Positions 46,243 to 55,202 of a stretch of 64,000 bases of DNA are shown piece after piece; position 1 is the stretch's first letter; each line of letters starts with the position of its first letter. The notes beneath the pieces were generated by a model, which saw only the letters and a list, made by a program, of their open reading frames with translations, did not search any database and was not told the origin of the DNA. The position numbers and the translations under genes were made by a program. Source of the stretch: Polaribacter sp. BM10. GTDB taxonomy: Bacteria > Bacteroidota > Bacteroidia > Flavobacteriales > Flavobacteriaceae. The DNA is taken from contig NZ_CP019704.1 of NCBI RefSeq assembly GCF_002005425.1, positions 248,001 to 312,000 on the forward strand, in the 5' to 3' direction.

Positions 46243-46977
46243 TTAATTTCTGTCGACAATGCTACCAGAACCAACAGATTTACTATCGATATGTTTTGGG
46301 TTTCCTTTATAGTAAATACTACCAGAACCAACTAATTTTGCTTTAATTTTGTTTTTAACGGTAATTTTTATGCTACCAGAACCTGCAATTGTTGCAGAAA
46401 CTTCATCTGTGCTTAAATCATAAGCTCTAATACTACCAGAACCTGCAATTGCACACTTTAATTCTTCTGTATTTCCTTTTAAATCAATATTACCAGAACC
46501 ACCAATGTTTGTGTTTACATCATCAGAATTTATTTTTAAATTGATGTTACCAGAACCACCTAAACTAACATTTAAATTATTAGATTTTATTACATCGTTA
46601 CTAGTTACATTACCAGAACCACCTAAGGCAACACTTTCGATATCATTAAAAGGTACAGTAACAGTTAATCTTTTTGTGGTTCTTATATTGGTGTTTTTTT
46701 TGTATTTAATTTTTAAAATTCCGTTGTTAATTTCTGTTTCTATATATGGTATTATATTTTCTTCACCTTCTATGGTGATGTTACCTTCTGTGCCTTTTAC
46801 TAAAATTACATCGAAAGAGCCACCGGCAGCAATACCTCTATAATCATTAGTACTTCTTTTAACAGTTATAATATTTCCGTTTCCTTTAATTTTTTTATTT
46901 GTTCCCCACCAGTTTTGTGCGTTTGCAGAAAATGTTAGTGATAAGAATAAAAGAGCAAAAGCTATTTTTTTAGTCAT
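46243..46977 (-). CDS. Head-GIN domain (DUF2807) surface protein
   Basis: A 244-residue secreted protein (signal peptide MTKKIAFALLFLSLTFSANA). It is a single-stranded right-handed beta-helix with repeated GSGSI/GSGNI turns (IAGSGSIRAYDL, VGSGSIYYKGNP, SVGSGSIVDRN at the end), which is the DUF2807 'head GIN' adhesin-like fold. It is the last gene of a minus-strand operon with an ECF sigma factor. Role in the cell envelope is likely; binding partner unknown. Confidence 0.88.
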   Translation of the reverse strand: MTKKIAFALLFLSLTFSANAQNWWGTNKKIKGNGNIITVKRSTNDYRGIAAGGSFDVILVKGTEGNITIEGEENIIPYIETEINNGILKIKYKKNTNIRTTKRLTVTVPFNDIESVALGGSGNVTSNDVIKSNNLNVSLGGSGNINLKINSDDVNTNIGGSGNIDLKGNTEELKCAIAGSGSIRAYDLSTDEVSATIAGSGSIKITVKNKIKAKLVGSGSIYYKGNPKHIDSKSVGSGSIVDRN

Positions 46978-47007
46978 GATTTTTGGTTTTATAGGTTGAT
47001 TTGTTTT

Positions 47008-48087
47008 TTATTTTTCTTCAATTCTAACACTTCCGTATTGAGAATTGATATGTATGCTTGCGTTGGTGTTTGCTTTTCCGTATTTACCCTCGTAATATTT
47101 ACTTGTAGTTTTAGAGATGCTTTTGTAAAACTCTATTTTATCATCATCTCTTTTAAAACCGCTATATTGTAAGTCAATATTAAATAAAAAAGAAATATTT
47201 GGTTCTACAGTAATTTTTATCCCAGTATATTGTCCTGTAATGTCAATCTTTTCAAAACCTTTTTTAAGGTTCTTAATTGTTAAAGAACCATAATCTGTGT
47301 TTACAGAAAGTTGTTTTCTTACGGTTCCGAAACGCAAAGCAACATAATCAGAATTACCATCAATATTTTCTACATCATTAACAGTAATCGAACCATAATC
47401 TAAATTGAAATCTACATTTTTAGATTTATCTAATTTAATTGTAGAATAGTCTGCATTTATTTTTAAGTTTTCTGATTTATCTATAGATAGTTTAGAATAA
47501 TCTGCATTTACTTTACCATTTTGCATGTAAGCAATTGTAGATGATGAACAATAATCTAAGTTGATGTCGTTATTTTTTGCTGATAATTCTCCAACAGAAA
47601 TTTTTCCGTAATCGCAATTAATAACTGCGTTACCAGATAAGTTTCCTAAATAAATACTACCATAATTGTTATCTAAATCTACAGCATTTGTTTTTGGCAT
47701 TTTTATAATATAATTTATTTTGTAATTGGTGTTTTTACTTTTACCCCACCAAGACCAATTGCTTTTCTTTTCTCCGAATACAGTTTCTGCTTCTACGATA
47801 GATTTTGAAGCGTTAAAATCTATTTTTATTGAATTTAATTTAGATTCTACTTCATCTAAATCATCGCCTTTTACAGTAATTTTAACTTCAATTTCAACTA
47901 AATTCTTATCCCAAGTTGATATGTTTAAATCGCCATATTTATTGTTAATAAGAACTTTAGCGTTTTTATTTACGGTGTAACTTTTAGATATTGTTTTTGT
48001 TCTTTCGTGTTTTTTATCATCAGTATTAGCGAAGGCAACTAATGGTATAAACATTAAAAAAAGTGCTACTTTATATGTAAATTTCAT
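47008..48087 (-). CDS. Secreted DUF4097-like beta-helix protein
   Basis: A 359-residue secreted protein (leader MKFTYKVALFLMFIPLVAFA). The mature part is a series of short beta repeats with recurring DYGS/DYSxI turns (INCDYGKISV, LNADYSTIKL, NLDYGSITV, SVNTDYGSLTI), a DUF4097-like right-handed helix. It starts 17 bases inside the 3' end of the anti-sigma-like gene, so translation is coupled. In sigma-factor operons such proteins may be envelope-stress sensors or effectors; this is inference. It precedes the DUF2807 gene by 30 bases. Confidence 0.8.
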   Translation of the reverse strand: MKFTYKVALFLMFIPLVAFANTDDKKHERTKTISKSYTVNKNAKVLINNKYGDLNISTWDKNLVEIEVKITVKGDDLDEVESKLNSIKIDFNASKSIVEAETVFGEKKSNWSWWGKSKNTNYKINYIIKMPKTNAVDLDNNYGSIYLGNLSGNAVINCDYGKISVGELSAKNNDINLDYCSSSTIAYMQNGKVNADYSKLSIDKSENLKINADYSTIKLDKSKNVDFNLDYGSITVNDVENIDGNSDYVALRFGTVRKQLSVNTDYGSLTIKNLKKGFEKIDITGQYTGIKITVEPNISFLFNIDLQYSGFKRDDDKIEFYKSISKTTSKYYEGKYGKANTNASIHINSQYGSVRIEEK

Positions 48088-48592
48088 TCTGAATATTATT
48101 TAAGTTTTTTAATTTATCTATTTGATCTAAAGTTCGTTCTAAAATATCTAGACGTCTTTGGTAGTTTTTAATCATTGCACTTATAACACGCCTTTGTTTA
48201 CCATTTTTATTAAGATCTTTTATAAAAACCTTGTAATTATCTTCTAGTTCTTCTAATTCTTCTAGCGCATTTTCTATAATAGTTTCTGTCTCTAAATTTC
48301 TATTACTTTCTAAAGTTTTAATTTCTTGATTAATAGTAGAGACAAAATAATTTTGAACTTCTTCCATTTTAGGAGAAACATCTGCTAAATCTAATTGTCT
48401 TTTTTGATGATTACTACCCAACCAAAAACCTAATACTAAAACAACAGAAGCAGCAACACTTAACCATTTCCAAGAGTTTTTCTTTTGTTTTGGATAGTTT
48501 AATTTTCTTTCAAACCGTTCTAAATGACCAGCGTTTGGTTCATTTAAATCAAAATTATTTTCAGAAAAAAATTGATGTAATTTATCTTCCAT
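48071..48592 (-). CDS. Single-pass membrane protein, probable anti-sigma factor
   Basis: From the ATG at 48592 (MEDKLHQFFSENNFDLNEPN) the protein is 173 residues. The frame opens at 48619, but that extension lies inside the sigma gene. A cytoplasmic N-terminal part (to about 45) is followed by a membrane helix (WLSVAASVVLVLGFWLGS) and an extracytoplasmic helical domain. This topology and the overlap of its start with the ECF sigma gene (11 bases) fit an anti-sigma factor. There is no zinc HxxxCxxC motif, so it is not of the ZAS class. Confidence 0.75.
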   Translation of the reverse strand: MEDKLHQFFSENNFDLNEPNAGHLERFERKLNYPKQKKNSWKWLSVAASVVLVLGFWLGSNHQKRQLDLADVSPKMEEVQNYFVSTINQEIKTLESNRNLETETIIENALEELEELEDNYKVFIKDLNKNGKQRRVISAMIKNYQRRLDILERTLDQIDKLKNLNNIQNEIYI

Positions 48593-49148
48593 ATACTTGT
48601 GTTTGTAAATTTTCTGCAAGTAAAACCTGCTTTAATTTTTTCTTCGCTCTAGAAACAGTTGTTCTTACATTTTCATTTGTGTATTCTAATATTTGCGAAA
48701 TCTCTTCATAATCGTAACCTTCTATTAGATGTAAATTTAAAACTACTCTGTAATTCTCTTTTAATTTTTGAAGACAATTAAGCACAGTGCTAGCTTTAAA
48801 TCCTTTGTAATCTATTGTTTCTTCTTCGACTTCATCATCAGTAATAACTTCCATTTTTACTTCTTGATATCTGTTGTTTTTCTTTAATTGTGTTAAACTT
48901 TTATTGATTACTATTCGTTTTAACCAAGCGCCAAAAGTAACTTCACCTTTATACATTTTCATTTTTGTAAAAGCAGTTAAAAAAGCCTCTTGCATTAGAT
49001 CTTCTGCTTCGAATTCATTTTTTAAAATACGATACGCTACATTATACATTGCTTTATAATAGCATTTGTACAATTCTAGCTGCGCATTTTTATCGTGCTT
49101 TTGGCAGCGCTCTAATAATTTGGTTATATGTGGTTGATTAGTTTCCAA
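48582..49148 (-). CDS. ECF RNA polymerase sigma factor
   Basis: A 188-residue sigma-70 family ECF factor. Region 2 is seen in AYRILKNEFEAEDLMQEAFLTAFTKM, and region 4 in LNLHLIEGYDYEEISQILEYTNENVRTTVSRAKKKLKQ, with a clear helix-turn-helix. The linker is acidic (EEVEEETIDYKG). It heads the operon sigma, anti-sigma-like, DUF4097-like, DUF2807. A possible autoregulated promoter lies at 49165-49195. The start ATG at 49148 gives the usual length. Confidence 0.9.
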   Translation of the reverse strand: METNQPHITKLLERCQKHDKNAQLELYKCYYKAMYNVAYRILKNEFEAEDLMQEAFLTAFTKMKMYKGEVTFGAWLKRIVINKSLTQLKKNNRYQEVKMEVITDDEVEEETIDYKGFKASTVLNCLQKLKENYRVVLNLHLIEGYDYEEISQILEYTNENVRTTVSRAKKKLKQVLLAENLQTQVYGR

Positions 49149-49164
49149 TAAAATGGTTCTATTC

Positions 49165-49195
49165 TATAGACAAAAAGCTTTTTAAAATGTGACAC
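49165..49195 (-). promoter_or_regulatory. Candidate ECF-type promoter of the sigma operon
   Basis: On the minus strand GTGTCACA (49195-49188) and GTCTATA (49171-49165) are spaced 16 bases apart, with the sigma ATG 17 bases further. This looks like a -35/-10 pair, and no TAnnTTTG element is visible. Self-regulation by the encoded sigma factor is an inference. Confidence 0.35.
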
Positions 49196-49293
49196 TTTCT
49201 AAGAAATAAAAGTAAACTTTTTTAAAAGAATACAATATTTAATATTTAATTGTTGATTTTTAGATGTTTATAATTTAAAAATTAATCAAAAAA

Positions 49294-49324
49294 AAATCTC
49301 GAAACAAACGTTCGAGATTTTTTT
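49294..49324 (-). terminator. Intrinsic terminator of the DUF2911 gene
   Basis: Stem AAATCTCGAA (49294-49303), loop ACAAACG, stem TTCGAGATTT (49311-49320), with A-run and T-run flanks, 21 bases past the gene's stop on the minus strand. Confidence 0.85.
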
Positions 49325-49344
49325 ATAAAGTATGTAAAGCAGTA

Positions 49345-50193
49345 TTACATTGCTCCCCATTCTTTTAAAGAAGCCTTATTCATTTTTATATAACCTGCAT
49401 TTTTTGCTATTTCTGCATATTTTAAAGATTGTTTAGCAGCAGCAATTGCACTTTTTTTGTTTCCTGCTTTTGCATGAATTAAAGATTGTTTGCGTAAATA
49501 CCAGAATTTAGGAGCATTTGCAGACATTGCAACCGCTTTATCAATCCATGTTTTTGCTTTATTAATGTCTTTACCTGCTTCTAAATAATAAGATGCAGCT
49601 GCATACATATCGTTCGCAGATGGTCCGCTCATCAATTTTTCTATATTTGTAGAAACCATAGTGTCAGTTGGAGTTTCAAATTTTAAACCAACATATGTGT
49701 TTTCCCACATAATACCGATTACAGCAGAATCATTTGTCAAATCATCAAAACTAATTGTAAATGTTTCAATTACCATAGGTATGTTTTGTGCGGCAACAGT
49801 TACTTTAGCAGCTACTTTAGTTTCATCCCATTTTGCAGGATTTCCCCAATTTGTTGCATCAGAATATAAAATGATATCCCAATTTTTCTGACCAGGAATT
49901 GTATAAAGTGCATATGTACCTTTTTTTACAGGTTTACCATTTACAGTAATATCTGTAGAAAACGTAACTTTTGTATTTTCATTTGCTCCGGTTCTCCATA
50001 CTTTTCCGTAGTCTTCTAAACCACCAAAAATCTTTCTACCTTTCATACTTGGTCTAGAATACTCAATAGTAACATCTGTTAAACCAACAGCTTGCTCAAT
50101 TTTTTGAAAAGGACTTGGTGCTGGAGTTTTTATTTGTGCATTTGAAGAAAAAGCAAAAGCAGCTACAAATAATGATAATATAATTTTTTTCAT
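49345..50193 (-). CDS. DUF2911 domain-containing secreted protein
   Basis: A 282-residue exported protein (leader MKKIILSLFVAAFAFSSNAQ). The DUF2911 domain is recognisable from VGLTDVTIEYSRPSMKGRKIFG through FGGLEDYGKVWRTGANENTKVTFS and the GTYALYTIPG stretch. The C-terminal 100 residues are helical, TPR-like (AAASYYLEAGKDINKAKTWIDKA). Such proteins are abundant in Bacteroidota; function is not established. The promoter region holds a minus-strand TAATTTTG at 50224-50231. Confidence 0.9.
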   Translation of the reverse strand: MKKIILSLFVAAFAFSSNAQIKTPAPSPFQKIEQAVGLTDVTIEYSRPSMKGRKIFGGLEDYGKVWRTGANENTKVTFSTDITVNGKPVKKGTYALYTIPGQKNWDIILYSDATNWGNPAKWDETKVAAKVTVAAQNIPMVIETFTISFDDLTNDSAVIGIMWENTYVGLKFETPTDTMVSTNIEKLMSGPSANDMYAAASYYLEAGKDINKAKTWIDKAVAMSANAPKFWYLRKQSLIHAKAGNKKSAIAAAKQSLKYAEIAKNAGYIKMNKASLKEWGAM

Positions 50194-50318
50194 TTTATAA
50201 GTATTATTTAGTTTTTATAGTTTCAAAATTACAATTTCAAAAAAAACGAAATGTTAATAAAAACTTAAAATAAGATGCTATTAAAAAGCACATTTCAATC
50301 GCTTTTGAGCATATTTTT

Positions 50319-51365
50319 TTATGCATTACTTTTAGTAAAATATTTGTTTCTTAACCAAAAAGAAACACGCACTAATAGAATTAGAGCAGGAACTTCAACT
50401 AAAGGACCAATAACGCCTGTAAAAGCTTGACCAGAATTTAAGCCAAAAACTGCGATGGCAACCGCTATTGCTAATTCGAAATTATTACCTGCAGCAGTAA
50501 AAGCAACAGCTGTAGTTTTGTCATAATCTGCACCTGTAGCTTTTGTAAAAAAGAAGCCAATAATAAACATTAAACTAAAATAAATTAATAAAGGGATGGC
50601 AATTATTAAAACATCCATTGGTATTTGAACGATTAATTCTCCTTTTAAAGAAAACATTACGATAATTGTAAATAATAATGCAATTAGGGTGATCGGAGAA
50701 ATTGTTGGAATAAATTTATTGGTATACCATTCTTCTCCTTTTAACTTTACTAAAATTAATCTACTTAAAATTCCTAATAAAAAAGGAATTCCTAAATAAA
50801 TGGCAACGCTTTCTGCAATTGTACCAATAGAAATATCAACGATTGCACCTTCAAAACCAAAATAAGGAGGCAATACAGTTATAAATAACCAAGCATAAAA
50901 ACTATAAGCAAAAACTTGAAAAATACTATTTAAGGCAACCAATCCTGCTCCATATTCGCTACTACCTTCGGCAAGATCATTCCAAACTAACACCATTGCA
51001 ATACATCTTGCCAATCCTATTAGAATTATACCGACCATATATTCTGGATAATCGCTTAAGAATACAATAGCCAAAATAAACATTAACACCGGACCAATTA
51101 TCCAATTTAAAATTAAAGAAATAGATAGTATTTTAATATTTCTAAATACTTTAGGTAAAAGTGCATAATTTACCTTTGCTAATGGTGGATACATCATTAA
51201 AATTAAACCAATAGCAATTGGAATATTAGTAGTACCACTGCTAAAGGAGTCTATAAAATCTGGAAAGGTAGGTATAAAGTACCCTAAACTAACACCTATA
51301 GCCATTGCTATAAAAATCCATAAGGTTAAGTTTCTATCTAAAAAACTAAGCTTTTTTTTAGTCAT
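50319..51365 (-). CDS. ACR3 family arsenite efflux transporter
   Basis: A 348-residue, ten-helix permease of the ACR3 type, which exports arsenite and sometimes antimonite. The family core is visible as [20 protein letters not shown], containing the conserved Cys in the fourth helix region, and [19 protein letters not shown] with the conserved Glu. It stands alone; no arsR, arsC or arsM is within the window. An inverted repeat of the type bound by ArsR-like repressors lies upstream at 51434-51453. Confidence 0.93.
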   Translation of the reverse strand: MTKKKLSFLDRNLTLWIFIAMAIGVSLGYFIPTFPDFIDSFSSGTTNIPIAIGLILMMYPPLAKVNYALLPKVFRNIKILSISLILNWIIGPVLMFILAIVFLSDYPEYMVGIILIGLARCIAMVLVWNDLAEGSSEYGAGLVALNSIFQVFAYSFYAWLFITVLPPYFGFEGAIVDISIGTIAESVAIYLGIPFLLGILSRLILVKLKGEEWYTNKFIPTISPITLIALLFTIIVMFSLKGELIVQIPMDVLIIAIPLLIYFSLMFIIGFFFTKATGADYDKTTAVAFTAAGNNFELAIAVAIAVFGLNSGQAFTGVIGPLVEVPALILLVRVSFWLRNKYFTKSNA

Positions 51366-51433
51366 TTTTTAATTGAATTTAAAGTTTGTAAGCGTGTAAA
51401 TAGTTACTGTTATTGTTGTGTTTTGTTATATTG

Positions 51434-51453
51434 CAATATTACGATTAATATTG
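51434..51453 (-). promoter_or_regulatory. Candidate ArsR-type operator upstream of the ACR3 gene
   Basis: CAATATT-ACGATT-AATATTG, a perfect 7-base inverted repeat, 69 bases upstream of the ACR3 ATG. The minus-strand TAATATTG inside it is one base off a -7 element, so the repeat would cover the promoter. Binding by ArsR is inferred from position and symmetry. Confidence 0.45.
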
Positions 51454-51520
51454 TAGATTTTAAACTTATTTTATTTATTTACTAATTAAATAACATTAAG
51501 TAAACATTAAAAAGGATTTG

Positions 51521-51528
51521 TATTTTTG
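51521..51528 (+). promoter_or_regulatory. Putative -7 element of the epimerase-like gene
   Basis: TATTTTTG matches TAnnTTTG and lies 22 bases before the ATG at 51551. No -33 TTG at the expected spacing. Confidence 0.5.
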
Positions 51529-51550
51529 CTGAATAATAAATCTAGAGATA

Positions 51551-52312
51551 ATGAAAAATGTTAGCATTCTTGGTTGTGGTTGGTTAGGGAAACCTTTAGC
51601 AGTTTCTTTTTTAGAGGAAGGATATTTTGTAAAGGGATCTACAACATCCGAAGAAAAAATAACAGATTTAGAGGCTTTAGATATAGAGCCTTATATTGTA
51701 AATATTTCTGAATTTGAAGAGTTTGATACTTTTTTAAATACAGATATTTTAATTATTGCAATTACCTCAAAAGATATTGATGGTTTCGAAAATTTGATAT
51801 CTCAAATTCAAAATTCTAGCGTTCAAAAAGTAATTTTTATAAGTTCTACTTCTGTTTATGACAGTTTAAATAAAGTGGTTACAGAAGAAGATGCTGTATT
51901 AAATACACCGCTAACTGCTATCGAAAATTTATTTAGAGAAAATACTTTTTTCGAAACAACTATAATTCGTTTTGCTGGTTTATTTGGTGGAGAAAGACAT
52001 CCTTCTAATTGGTTTAAAAACGGTAAAAAAATTCCGCAGCCAAAAGGTTTTGTAAACATGATTCATAGAGAAGATTGTATAGAAATTATACATGAAATTG
52101 TAGCTCAAAATTGTTGGAATACTACTTTTAATGCATGCTCTAATCATCATCCTACAAGAAGAGAATTTTATACAATTGCTAAATTAAGTAGAGGTTTTGA
52201 AACGCCAGAATTTGAAAATAATGATGTTTATAAATGGAAAATTATTTCGTCAGAAAAACTACAAAAAACTTTAGATTATACTTTTATTCACGACGATTTA
52301 TTATCCATATAA
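51551..52312 (+). CDS. NAD(P)-binding epimerase/dehydratase-like protein (YeeZ type)
   Basis: A 253-residue Rossmann protein. The dinucleotide motif GCGWLGKPLA at the start (KNVSILGCGWLG) is followed by VIFISSTSVYD (typical of extended SDRs) and GLFGGERHPSNWF. The catalytic Tyr-Lys pair of classic SDRs is not clear, so it may be a non-classical member of the NAD-dependent epimerase family (E. coli YeeZ is the closest well-known relative). Its substrate is not known. It is transcribed away from the ACR3 gene and ends six bases before the convergent gldG stop. Confidence 0.8.
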   Translation: MKNVSILGCGWLGKPLAVSFLEEGYFVKGSTTSEEKITDLEALDIEPYIVNISEFEEFDTFLNTDILIIAITSKDIDGFENLISQIQNSSVQKVIFISSTSVYDSLNKVVTEEDAVLNTPLTAIENLFRENTFFETTIIRFAGLFGGERHPSNWFKNGKKIPQPKGFVNMIHREDCIEIIHEIVAQNCWNTTFNACSNHHPTRREFYTIAKLSRGFETPEFENNDVYKWKIISSEKLQKTLDYTFIHDDLLSI

Positions 52313-52317
52313 ATCTA

Positions 52318-53958
52318 TTAACTGTATTTCCTTTTTCTTAGAAAATTAAAGGTAAGGCCAAAGGCAAACAATAAAATTAAAGGTAATATTAGGTTTAAAA
52401 ATTGCCAAAAAGTTCTTTCTTTATAAGCTTTTTGTTTGTCTAACATTTTGATTTTTAAGCTTTTGTTTCTTAATTTTAACAAACCTGCGTCATCTAATAA
52501 ATAATCTACAGCATTTAATAAGAAATCTTTGTTGCCAAATTGCTGATTGGTCCATTTATCTCTAGCCAAATCGTAGGGTTGTCCTTTCAAAATTTGATTT
52601 TTACCAATATCTCCATCAGAAATTACAATCATTTTATTTGGTTTAGATTGCTCTTTTAAGAGTGATGTTTTAAAAGGTTTTACTCTGTTTTTATATGCTG
52701 AATTAAAAGAACCTTCTAGTAAAACAGCAAATAACTGATGACCGCCTTTATAATCTGTTTCTATAACTTCATCAGCAATAGATTGCAATTCTATAATTTT
52801 AGGAGTTCCTACTTTTTGTGTTAATAAAGAACTAACTAATAAAGGTGTTTTTTTTATGTTGTTTTTAAGAGTGTCTATTTGGTTAGCAAATTGTAATCTA
52901 ACCGGAGAAACGTTTTTGGTAATTGTGTGATTCGGATTACCGTTAACTAATGGATGGTAAAACCAATCTAGATTTTTAAACTGTGGTTGATTTGCAACTT
53001 GCCCTGTAGCAACCGGTATTTTTGCCGAGTATAAATCTTTTATCAAACTTGTGTTTATTCGAATTCCGTAAGAAAACAATAAATTTGTAAGACCTAAATC
53101 TCTAGGATACGCTAACATTTTACCCGAATTAGCCAAACTATCTTGATCTGCTTGTACATTATCAATCATCCATAAAGTTTTACCTCCGTTGGTAATAAAC
53201 TGATCTAAAACAAACTTTTCTTTATCTGTAAATTTTATTGTAGGTTTTGCAATTATTGCCAAATCTAAATTAGTTAAATCTTGTAAAGTTTTGTTAGCAT
53301 TACTTTTTACAGAATCTAAAGTGAATTTTGCTAATCGGTATTTTTTTGCAACCTCACTTAAAAAACTATACTGATAAATATCTTTTAATTCTCCGTTACC
53401 AGTAATTATACCTACTTTTTTCTGTGTTTTCAATTGAATAGTATGTATGGCATTTGTAAAACTATATTCTAAATTTTCAATAGCTTTTTGCAATTGTTCT
53501 TCTTGTGATGCTACAATGGCGTTTGGTAATAATGATACAACGGTAGACTTAGAACCCAAACTAACTTCTGCCCACGGAAAAATAATAGCTTCCGACATTT
53601 TACCATCTTCTTCTACGGTTAGTTGACTAGGCATCATGCCTTTTTTTATCAAGGCTTCTCTTTGATTGTCTGGATTTTCGAAATTGATTTTAATTCTCGA
53701 ATTTTCCGAAGACAATTCTTCTAAATATTGTTGAGTTTCTACTTGTAATCGTTTAAATTCTGATGGAAAATCTCCTTCTAAATAAACCGTTATAAATAAG
53801 TTTTTATCAACCTTAGCAATACTGCTTTTAGTGGTTTCTGATAAAGTGTATCTTTTGTCTTTTGTAATATCAAATCTTTTATAAAAAGACTGATTTAGTA
53901 GGTTGATGCTTATCAGTAAAACAATTACAATCGATATGTTTTTTATAGATTTATTCAT
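52318..53958 (-). CDS. gldG: Gliding motility ABC transporter auxiliary component GldG
   Basis: A 546-residue membrane protein that, with GldF and the ATPase GldA, forms the ABC transporter needed for gliding in Flavobacterium. N-terminal helix (IVIVLLISINLLN), then a large periplasmic ABC-type_uncharacterised domain (YTLSETTKSSI; VGIITGNGELKDIYQ; LWMIDNVQADQDSLANSGKM), and a C-terminal helix ending KRKYS. It overlaps gldF by 8 bases. gldA is not in the window. It is the last gene of the 52318-56978 operon. Confidence 0.93.
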   Translation of the reverse strand: MNKSIKNISIVIVLLISINLLNQSFYKRFDITKDKRYTLSETTKSSIAKVDKNLFITVYLEGDFPSEFKRLQVETQQYLEELSSENSRIKINFENPDNQREALIKKGMMPSQLTVEEDGKMSEAIIFPWAEVSLGSKSTVVSLLPNAIVASQEEQLQKAIENLEYSFTNAIHTIQLKTQKKVGIITGNGELKDIYQYSFLSEVAKKYRLAKFTLDSVKSNANKTLQDLTNLDLAIIAKPTIKFTDKEKFVLDQFITNGGKTLWMIDNVQADQDSLANSGKMLAYPRDLGLTNLLFSYGIRINTSLIKDLYSAKIPVATGQVANQPQFKNLDWFYHPLVNGNPNHTITKNVSPVRLQFANQIDTLKNNIKKTPLLVSSLLTQKVGTPKIIELQSIADEVIETDYKGGHQLFAVLLEGSFNSAYKNRVKPFKTSLLKEQSKPNKMIVISDGDIGKNQILKGQPYDLARDKWTNQQFGNKDFLLNAVDYLLDDAGLLKLRNKSLKIKMLDKQKAYKERTFWQFLNLILPLILLFAFGLTFNFLRKRKYS

Positions 53959-54667
53959 TTTCTAAACGGGTTTTTGTAATGAATAAAAAGAAAAAGGTAA
54001 TGCTTAAAAAGTAAATAATATCTCTAGTATCAATAACACCTCTAGATATACTTTTATAGTGTTCGTTAATGCCAATTTTTTTAATAATATAGTTGTTGTC
54101 TAAAGAAACTGAAATGGCATCAAAACCATAAAAAAGTAAAAAAGTTATTAAAACACCTAAAATAAATGCAACTATTTGATTTTTTGATATGGTAGATGTA
54201 AATAGGCCAATTGCAGTATAGGTTGCTGCTAAAAATAACAAACCGATATAAGAACCAATGGTTGCACCAATATCTAAATTGCCAACAGAACTGCCTAATT
54301 GGTACACTGTGTAAACATAAGTTAATGTTGGTAAAATAGCTATAATTACTAAAATTAAAGAAGCAGAAAATTTACCTAATATTATTTGCCAATTAGAAAT
54401 TGGTTTCGTTTTTAGTAGTTCTATAGTACCATTGCTAAATTCATCAGCAAAACTTTTCATGGTAATTGCAGGAATTAGAAATAAAAATACCCAAGGAGCT
54501 AAATAAAAAAACGGATTTAAATCTGCAAAACCAGCATTTAAAATATTAAAATCGTCTTTAAAAACCCACAAAAATAAGCCGTTAATTAATAAAAAGACAC
54601 CGATAACCAAATAGGCTATCGGACTCGAAAAAAACGAATTGAATTCTTTTTTTAGTATTGCAATCAT
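53951..54667 (-). CDS. gldF: Gliding motility ABC transporter permease GldF
   Basis: A 238-residue ABC-2 type permease with six hydrophobic segments. The opening MIAILKKEFNSFFSSPIAYLV is characteristic of GldF, as is FSNGTIELLKTKPISNWQIILGKF. The last helix ends in FLFITKTRLENE. In F. johnsoniae it acts with GldA and GldG. Coupled to gldG by an 8-base overlap. Confidence 0.93.
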   Translation of the reverse strand: MIAILKKEFNSFFSSPIAYLVIGVFLLINGLFLWVFKDDFNILNAGFADLNPFFYLAPWVFLFLIPAITMKSFADEFSNGTIELLKTKPISNWQIILGKFSASLILVIIAILPTLTYVYTVYQLGSSVGNLDIGATIGSYIGLLFLAATYTAIGLFTSTISKNQIVAFILGVLITFLLFYGFDAISVSLDNNYIIKKIGINEHYKSISRGVIDTRDIIYFLSITFFFLFITKTRLENE

Positions 54668-54668
54668 T

Positions 54669-55199
54669 CTATAATTTACTTTCTAATTTAAAGATTCTAT
54701 TGTAATTAAATGTGCTACATTTTCTTTTTGGTAAAAAAACAAAACCATTTTTTTCTAATAACGCTATCGAAGCAATATTATTTTTATGCGTAAAAGCTTC
54801 TATGGTTGTTAATGCTAATTTATCAAATCCAAAGGTAATTACTTTTTGCAAAGCTTCAGTCATAATTCCTTTTTGCTGAAAGTTTGGCTTTAATTTATAA
54901 CCGATTTCGGCGTATGTATCAACTTTAGAAATGTTATGTAACACAATACTGCCTATTACTTGATTTTGAAACTCAATTAACCAAAAGATTCTTTTATGCT
55001 GATTATATAAAGAATTACAAGAGTTTATAAATGCAGATGCTTCTTCTAAATTCTGAATTCTTTTTGTACCTACAAACTTATTAATTTCTTCACTAGACCT
55101 TAATTCTAAAACAACGGCAATATCTAAATCGGTAGCTTTTCTTAAAATTAATCTTTCGGTTTTTAAAATCGGATATTCAGTGAAGTTAATAAAGTTCAT
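54669..55199 (-). CDS. GNAT family N-acetyltransferase (RimJ/RimL-like)
   Basis: A 176-residue acetyltransferase. The sequence TERLILRKATDLDI opens like RimJ/RimL and its paralogues, with acetyl-CoA binding signalled by NFQQKGIMTEALQKVI (R/Q-x-x-G-x-G/A-like) and NIASIALLEKNGF. The target is unknown; acetylation of N-termini of proteins or of small amines are the usual roles. It lies one base from gldF. Confidence 0.88.
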   Translation of the reverse strand: MNFINFTEYPILKTERLILRKATDLDIAVVLELRSSEEINKFVGTKRIQNLEEASAFINSCNSLYNQHKRIFWLIEFQNQVIGSIVLHNISKVDTYAEIGYKLKPNFQQKGIMTEALQKVITFGFDKLALTTIEAFTHKNNIASIALLEKNGFVFLPKRKCSTFNYNRIFKLESKL

Positions 55200-55202
55200 G
55201 AT

